From Anniella stebbinsi (taxonomy: Eukaryota; Chordata; Lepidosauria; Squamata; Anniellidae), in assembly GCA_029215795.1 (NCBI GenBank), contig JARDYH010000002.1:293353973-293417972 (forward strand): a stretch of DNA of 64,000 nt, given 5' to 3'. The notes beneath the pieces are model-generated. The model did no database searches, had not been told where the DNA came from, and saw nothing but the letters and a program-made list of their open reading frames with translations. The translations under genes were made by a program, and so were the position numbers. Within the stretch, counting starts at the first letter, position 1. Each line of letters opens with the position of its first letter. Positions 58,156-64,000 of the stretch are shown here, in pieces.

Positions 58156-58695
58156 GCTGCATTCAGACAACACATTAGTCAATGGTGGGTTGAGTAGCCA
58201 ACTCACAGATGGTTATTTTGTGGATACTCCCCTCACAACATATTCCTACACAACTGTGGTTGGTTGGGGCTGGCGTTGAGTGGACTAATAGTCAACCCAG
58301 CATTTGACTGACATAGCCACCGCCCCTCTCCCCACCCTCCCTCCTCCCTCAGTCCTCCCAGTTCTATCCCAGCAGCCTCTGCAAGTTGCACCAGTTCTAG
58401 CAGAGTGGCAGCTGCCACTTTGGTCGCTCTTGCTGCCTGCCTCTATGGGCTTGTGTTTTAACCCACTCACCACACACCATTAACATACTCACCCCTCCAC
58501 ACAACACTTTAAACAACTGGCTTTGAGCTAAACAACTTGCAATCCAGTTGTTTCTCTCAGTTGCTTATTTGGGCGGAATAGCATACCATCAGTAGTTTGT
58601 GAGTGGCATGTTACCCTCCACACAATACAATAAGCAACACAACTGACGATTGTTTTCCCCCCCCCCAGTTGCTTAATGTGTTGTCTGAACGCAGC
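58156..58695. mobile_element. Family P-like element, 0.54 kb
   Basis: The ends GCTGCATTCAGACAACACATTAG and (reverse complement) GCTGCGTTCAGACAACACATTAA are inverted (longer than 20 bases but interrupted by mismatches). Flanks CAATG (58151-58155) and CAGTG (58696-58700) agree at 4 of 5. The interior has gttggttgg/caaccc words and a CT-rich middle. Confidence 0.7.
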
Positions 58696-58845
58696 CAGTG
58701 ACTCAGCATACCTGACTCATGTTCTTACCTACTATGCTGAAACTCTTTAGTTTGGAAGAAACTGATGAAAAGCATATCTCAGAGCATTCAAAGCCTTTCT
58801 GCAAACAAGCAGTAGGTTTTGAAACACTACTCGGTCTGTTTGCAC

Positions 58846-59195
58846 ATCATAACAAGCACCATGGGTTAATTCACCCTTGGGGCTTTGTGGTGTGCCCACT
58901 GCCATTTTGCATATGCATATAGCAGTGGAGTTGCACAGTGGCTTATCATGGCATATGGACCCGGCAAGGGTGGGTTGTTACCATGGTTAAGAAACCATGC
59001 ACAACCCTAACACAAATCACCCCAACAACGCACCCTTGCTGGGTTCACATGACATGACAAGATGCAGCACAACCCTGTCATGGCGCAGTCCCACCATGGC
59101 TTGCATATGCAAAATGATGCCTGACACACAACACAAAGCCCCCGCCGGTGAATTGATCCATGGTGGTTTGCCATGTCATGCAAATTGGGTCACAG
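58846..59195. mobile_element. Long palindromic element, about 350 bp
   Basis: The left arm ('caccatgggttaattcaccc', 'ggggctttgtggtgtg', 'ccattttgcatatgcatat') is mirrored by the right arm ('cttgcatatgcaaaatgatg', 'aacacaaagcccccgccggt', 'gaattgatccatggtggttt'). The inner part is also paired ('ggcaagggtgggttgtt' with 'aacaacgcacccttgctggg'). Confidence 0.8.
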
Positions 59196-60149
59196 AGATT
59201 TATTTTTCTATTCCTAAATTCCATTTCTCATTCCATTTTGTTTTGCAGACAACTGAACTGACATCAACTACCATAAAATGACTGCCAACACCATAAAGTC
59301 AGGAATTTCATTGTGCATTGCACACTTTGTCAGCTTTTGTCCACCACTTTACTCCAGGGGTTGTTCACTAATTGTCCTCCTATTCATTTGAACAACATCT
59401 AGCCAATTCCAGTGCAGGGGGAAGGGAGGGGGTGAACCCTGCAATGCTTCTTGGAACAACAAGAATTTAGGAACAGATTGACATATAAAACAGTATACAT
59501 TTCAATACTGTCATAATTAGCCTGCAACAGAATCACCCAAGAGTAAATATCTTGATTTAGTGAGGTTTTGATCCTTTAACCCATATACCATTTGTTTGAT
59601 CAGAAAGCATGTTGTTTATTGGGTGCTGAGGCAGCACACTTGCTTGTTAATAAAGTGGAAGGAAAGAACTAGATTTAAAAACGCTTGGCAGATGTAAGGT
59701 TGGCTATACAGAAAAAGATGGACTGCAAATCTTTTTGTTGTAAATCATCATGGATTAGAGGAAAAGCCCCCCCAAACAAAGGTGGTATATAAATAGTATA
59801 ATTTAAATAAAGTAAAGTAATTGGTTCCTAACATTGTTTCCTCCAATTTAAGCCCTCTTCTACTTTACATATGAGCAACCCAATCCAACACATAAAGCAT
59901 TCTAACAGGAAGGAAAATCCCCCACTCTGCATGGTTTTCTCATCTACCTGAACGGAAGCAGGCAAATTCAAATGTAATGCATTTCGAATTAACATTCCCA
60001 CTCATGTTGCTCCAGTAAATGAAGAAAACATATCTGGTTGTTTCCAAACTTCACTTTAAAGGGATGGATCTACTTTTCAATATACTATAGATCAGTGACC
60101 TTCTCTTGATTGCTTGATAAAGTCAATGACCCAGTTTGCATCAACAGCA
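59196..60149. other. Intronic sequence with a LINE tail fragment
   Basis: 59735-59825 ('aaaggtggtatataaatagt' and ttaaataaagtaaag) looks like a decayed LINE 3' end. Nothing else recognised. Confidence 0.5.
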
Positions 60150-60312
60150 GCAGTCACCATGGCTTAAATAAGCTATGGCAGGTTGTGGCACATGCCAGCT
60201 GCCATTGTGGATATTCAAGCTGCTGTGGGCAGTTGCCATGACTTATTATGACATGAGAACCCAAGCAGGGTGGTTTGTTGCCATAGGTACCAAGCCTCCG
60301 AGGACCCATGGA
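60150..60312. repeat. Partial palindromic element related to 58846
   Basis: 'gccagctgccattgtggata', 'gacatgagaacccaagcagg' and 'gtggtttgttgccataggta' resemble one arm and the centre of the 58846 element. Confidence 0.5.
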
Positions 60313-60483
60313 TTGTGTGAATTGACCCAGTGTCTTCAAGGAAATGTGATTATTAGATGGCACATAAGATGGATTCTGTTTTAGCTCCTTCTCATGAGAG
60401 ACCACCAAGAGCCAGTTCAAATGTAGACTCAGAAGGTATTCCTGTGCATTTCACTGCTTCCACGAATTATCTGCTGTAGCTTT

Positions 60484-60598
60484 CACCAGATGTTTTGGAC
60501 TATAATTCCCAGGATTCCTGGCAATTGGTTATGCTGGCTGAGACTGATGGGAATTGGTCCAAAACATCTGGAGGGCATGAGGTTGGTGAAGGCTCATC
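60484..60598. repeat. Hairpin element, family C
   Basis: 'accagatgttttggactata' and 'ttggtccaaaacatctggag' are inverted arms. Confidence 0.8.
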
Positions 60599-60611
60599 GT
60601 CTACTCACACA

Positions 60612-60715
60612 AGCAGTGCAACATGTTTTGATGTATACATTTTATTGTTGTATTTTTGGATATGGTTTTGATGTTGCGAACCGCTTCAAGATTTTTTAAT
60701 AGTAAACAATTTAAA
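60612..60715 (+). repeat. LINE 3' tail
   Basis: 'gatgttgcgaaccgcttcaa' and 'tttaatagtaaacaat' fit a decayed L2-type 3' end. Confidence 0.5.
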
Positions 60716-61267
60716 CATGGTAAGCATGAGAATGAAATCTCTGAGGATCAAAAGCACAGATTTCTAGTTTCCAATCATAACCTTCCCCTTTTTCTGTGAT
60801 GTTCTAGGAATTCCATCCTAGAACTTCCATCCTAGAATTCCAGGACTCTCACCTGAGCTGATCAATGTGCAAGTCAGCCATCTGGGGTAATGCATGATCC
60901 AGCTCCAGGACCAAGAAGATTAAATTAATGTTACATAATACATAAAAAATTACAATCAAATCCCTGCCCAAAAACCGTCAAGAAAATGGAACCCCACAGG
61001 GCAAACATTCAGTTGACAATAAGAATGAGGAAGACCATCTGCTTTCGACTGCCATCGCTTGACATCATCTACTTTTACATCTGGTTTCTTTTTGGGATTC
61101 AAACTTGGGGGGGGATTATACTGAACTGTAGCAGGCTGCTTTTAACTCTCATTTCATGAGATGCATCATGGATTTAATCATGTTAACTGTCATTTTATTC
61201 TGAGATTGCCAGCTAATTTTTCCACTACAGTAAAAAAGAAAGAAAAAGCAACAATAGCACACACATA
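60716..61267. other. Intronic sequence, no feature recognised
   Basis: A short direct repeat (ccatcctagaa) lies at 60812-60840. Nothing else. Confidence 0.5.
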
Positions 61268-61268
61268 G

Positions 61269-61327
<59 letters not shown>
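61268..61327. repeat. (GATA)n microsatellite, 15 units
   Basis: Uninterrupted GATA units. Confidence 0.97.
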
Positions 61328-61328
<1 letters not shown>

Positions 61329-61917
61329 TTTTGCTGATGCAACAGGTTCTGAAAGCAAGCTGAAATGAATGGAATGGTGTTCCTGTACAACATCTGTTGA
61401 TAGAGTAATGTTATGGCATATTAGCTGGCTACAAAGAAGGCTAGCCCTCCTCCTCCCTCCTTCCATCTCCCTCCTGGATCTCATGTGGTGCACAACTCTA
61501 GCTATTGTTGTCAGACTGCCAGCCTAAGAGCCTGAGGAACACTTTGCCCGCTATATTGTGTTGTCACTTTATGAAGTTCAGCCTGGCAATCTGGGCAGAG
61601 ACAAGCCTGGAGGGCTGGCATATCCAGCAGAAATGAGCAAGGAATTCCAGTGAGTGAGTGCCTCTTAGGTCAAGAATTTCTGGTCATGTACTCAGGACAA
61701 AATTCAGATATTTAACCTAATCACCCCCCCCCCACACACACACACACAAATTGGGTGCTTTGCAATGGGATTAGGGCATAGTAACCAGGAGGTAGGCATG
61801 AATACACCCCAGGCAAAGAGTCACATGGTTACATATTGATGTTGCATAGTTATTGATAAGTATGATTAGGCATAGAACCCTTCCCTTAAGTTTAGCAAAC
61901 CCATAGAAATCCCAGTC
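61328..61917. other. Intronic sequence, no feature recognised
   Basis: A C/CA tract lies at 61724-61747. Confidence 0.5.
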
Positions 61918-61922
61918 AGATT

Positions 61923-62270
61923 AGGGCTGCCTCTACAAGAGGCATTTAAAGCTCTTTCAAGGCGCATTAAAAAAATTATCTCTACAAGAACGGAGCGCAA
62001 ATCGGGCGTAGAGGCGCGTTTTCTCTCCGATTATGCGCATTATCGAATGCGCATTAAATAGCGAGTTTTATTTTGCTCCGGCCGTTAAAGCGCATTTTGA
62101 CTATGTGAACAAGCGATTCTCCGCATGTCAACAGTTTAAATCGCGTTTCAGTCGTCCAGTAATGCGCTTCGCTGCCTCTCGTACAGAGGTATTAGGCGTG
62201 AATGCGCTTCTGTGAATATGCGCATAATTGCCTAACCAGGCGTAAAGGCGAATTCTTGTAGATGAGGCCT
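61923..62270. mobile_element. 348-bp DNA element rich in aatgcgc words
   Basis: Left AGGGCTGCCTCTACAAG and (reverse complement) right AGGCCTCATCTACAAG are inverted. AGATT lies on both sides (61918-61922 and 62271-62275). The interior repeats tgcgcatta, agcgcattt and tgcgctt in both directions and is rich in CpG in an AT-rich setting. Confidence 0.75.
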
Positions 62271-62275
62271 AGATT

Positions 62276-63515
62276 TGGACAAAAGACCTCAGATGTATCA
62301 CTACTGGCATTCTTCCAGTAATTATTTCACCTAGAGACCCTGTTCTTTCTGTCAAAATACTATGTTAAAAAAAACCAGGGATTGGGTGTTCATTGTCCCT
62401 GGCCTCCTGATACCACGTTTCTGGTACAAGACAAGCTCCCTGTTCCCAGTTGTTCTCTTGCTCCCACTGCTGAAATCTCTCTTCAACCACTGAATCCAGG
62501 GTTCTGTCAAAGAACTTCATCAACCCTTTTCTCCAGGGCACCTAGTTCTGGCTGCTGAAGCCACCACTTCTACTGAATTGGCGATCTGCTCCCTGCCTTT
62601 TTCAAGACTTCTGTCCACAACATCCACAGATGTTTCTCCACACGCCATAATCTTCTCCATGAAGAATCCAAAGGTATCCCTGGAGAAGTGTTTTCGAAGT
62701 CCTATCCTATCTTCTGGAGGTCCTTTGCCTACAAATTATAGCCTCCACTTTTGTATCCACTTTTCTATCGTGTGTTTGCGTGAGTGCTTGAATAAATTTG
62801 CTCAAACCTTTAAGCAGGCTTTGCAATTAGAATCCCAGCTTCTTTCATGCAGTGAATGGGTGGAAAGGCTCATGACCAGGCTCCCATCCCATAGCCCCCT
62901 CTTCAAGCCCATACCCACTGTGTTTGCTGAAATCCTCAAGAGGATTTAAGCACCACACAAAGTAATCTTTATGTCTTTATGATCCCAGTGAGACATCACC
63001 AGTTCCCCCAAAAGGAAACAAGGAGAAGAAGTAGTACACAAGGCGCTAGAAATTGGAGTGAGTGTTCAGAATTCAGTTGCTCCATTCATTATACCTTCCC
63101 CTTTTGCCATGATAAGTTTGTTCAAGGACTGTATGCTGTGTTCCATCTGTGGCTAGAGGTAAACTGCCATAAGGTGTTCTCTCCCTTATCTTTCCATTCT
63201 CCTCTCACCCACCTCCTTTATTCCCGTCTTCTCTCACAGAAGCCTTAGAATCCAAATTTGCCTAACCCTGGATTCTACAGAATCCCAGGAACAAACTGCA
63301 TTTGAATCCAAGCCCACGACTCATGTCGATGGCTTAGCCTTCTATGCACAGCAGCACTCAGTTTAGACAGCAACCCAACCTTTAAGCTAATTTCCACATA
63401 CTTGAATCCTATCCATAGATTTCTATGTTGTGCATTTGGTTTTTTACCTTATATGATTAATATGGCTAGGATTGTTTGTTATATATGAGGTTATTAATTC
63501 CTCAATGGAATTCAT
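62276..63515. other. Intronic sequence, no feature recognised
   Basis: CT-rich from 62390 to 63260. The 123-codon frame at 62578-62949 resembles no family I know. Confidence 0.45.
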
Positions 63516-64000
63516 ATTAGGGATGTGCACTGACCCCCCGGATCGGATCGGATAGCGGATCGGAATCGGACCTGGGGGGTCGGATCGGATCGGATCGGAT
63601 CGGAGGATGGTCGGATCGGATCGGACCGGATGTCCGATCCGGATCGGACGCCATTTTGAATGCTTTTTCCCATAGCCAAGTATTGTTTTACAAAAACGCC
63701 TATAACTTTTTCATTTTTAAAGATAGAAGGATGAAACTTGGGCACATTATACACTGGTTAGGGATAGTTATCTGAGAGAAATTTCAGAAAGATTGGTGCA
63801 TGAGTTTTGTGGTAATTAATTGTTTAATAAATACCCAGAAATGCCTATAACTTTGTCATTTTTAAAGTTACAAACATGAAACTTTGCCACATTGTAGGTG
63901 GTACCTTGGGACCTATCTGTGAGAAATTTCAGAAACTTAGGTGCTTGCCTTGTGTGGCAATTAATTTTAGAAAAATGGGTAGTAGTGGGGTAAATACATT
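63516..64000. mobile_element. hAT-like element with GGATCGGATC array, cut by window end
   Basis: It begins TAGGGATGTGCACTGACC. The next 110 bases are almost wholly GGATCGGATC, TCGGATCGG and their inverses. It then turns into the AT-rich module of about 145 bases repeated twice (63698-63985). The right end lies outside. Confidence 0.8.
63698..63985. repeat. Tandem module, about 145 bp x 2, in the hAT-like element
   Basis: 'gcctataactttttcatttt' and 'tgcctataactttgtcattt' start two diverged units. Both continue with tgaaactt, then 'gagaaatttcagaaa', and end near ggtaattaatt / ggcaattaatt. Confidence 0.85.

Larger units (their letters stand above)
17692..64000 (-). other. PLPP4: Probable upstream intron sequence of PLPP4
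   Basis: No earlier PLPP4 exon (PAP2 motifs C1 and C2, N-terminal helices) was recognised on the minus strand up to the window end. The gene is large in other vertebrates, so a long intron is the simplest reading. Short exons can be missed by eye, so this is inference. Confidence 0.5.

Noticed and set aside
58156..58695. Calling the family P group classic 8-bp hAT
   Set aside because: No 8-base direct repeat could be set at any family P copy, while 5-base repeats fit at two of them (one exact, one 4 of 5).
62578..62949. 123-codon open frame
   Set aside because: No recognisable domain, no repeat-ORF signature, no splice sites I could defend. It lies in CT-rich sequence where open frames are longer by chance.

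Overview
This window is vertebrate nuclear DNA, most likely from a squamate reptile. It is low in coding content and dense in interspersed repeats. The evidence is two spliced exons of a vertebrate gene, CR1 and L2-type LINE 3' ends, tRNA-derived SINEs with readable A and B boxes, an old MIR copy, long AT/GATA/ATT microsatellites, and many short non-autonomous DNA transposons of the kind common in lizards and snakes. The species assignment is inference from repeat content. No prokaryotic gene, CRISPR array or rRNA gene is present.

The only host gene I can support is PLPP4 (phospholipid phosphatase 4, alias PPAPDC1A), on the minus strand. Its last coding exon is at 7256-7455 and its penultimate exon at 17521-17691. 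They are joined across a 10,065-base intron with GT-AG ends, and the reading frame is kept exactly across the junction. The joined exons carry the C3 motif of the PAP2 phosphatase family (SR-x5-H-x3-D) and two membrane segments. The earlier exons, which should hold the C1 and C2 motifs, were not found up to 64000. Everything above 17692 is therefore best read as a large intron, and positions below 7256 as 3' UTR and downstream flank.

The rest is a repeat landscape. (1) Seven copies (six full, one half) of a near-palindromic ~318-bp hAT-type MITE with 8-bp target duplications. (2) Larger hAT-like elements with an AGGGATGTGCA-type end and subterminal arrays of short palindromic words (ATCGTATCG, GGATCC/GGATCGG), at 2880-4242, 47410-47837 and 63516 to the window end. 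(3) A separate group whose copies are flanked by 5-bp direct repeats: 7920-9534 and relatives, and a 'CTATCTACAC'-ended group. (4) Short hairpin elements present in many copies. (5) LINE tails, SINEs and a probable LTR with a tRNA-Leu-type primer-binding site at 48511-49089. Several insertions are nested, so relative ages can be read directly.

The points most worth a second look are as follows. A GC-rich ~1.2-kb cargo with a poly(A) signal is carried in two copies of a DNA transposon (7920-9534 and 55967-57440). The palindromic MITE has a third, internal terminus and two alternative outer ends. A sequence module (around ATTTTTAAAG...GATGAAACTTGG) is shared between hAT-like elements with different termini. 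I found no clear case of a new protein-coding system. Labels such as 'family P' or 'family C' are local to this report.
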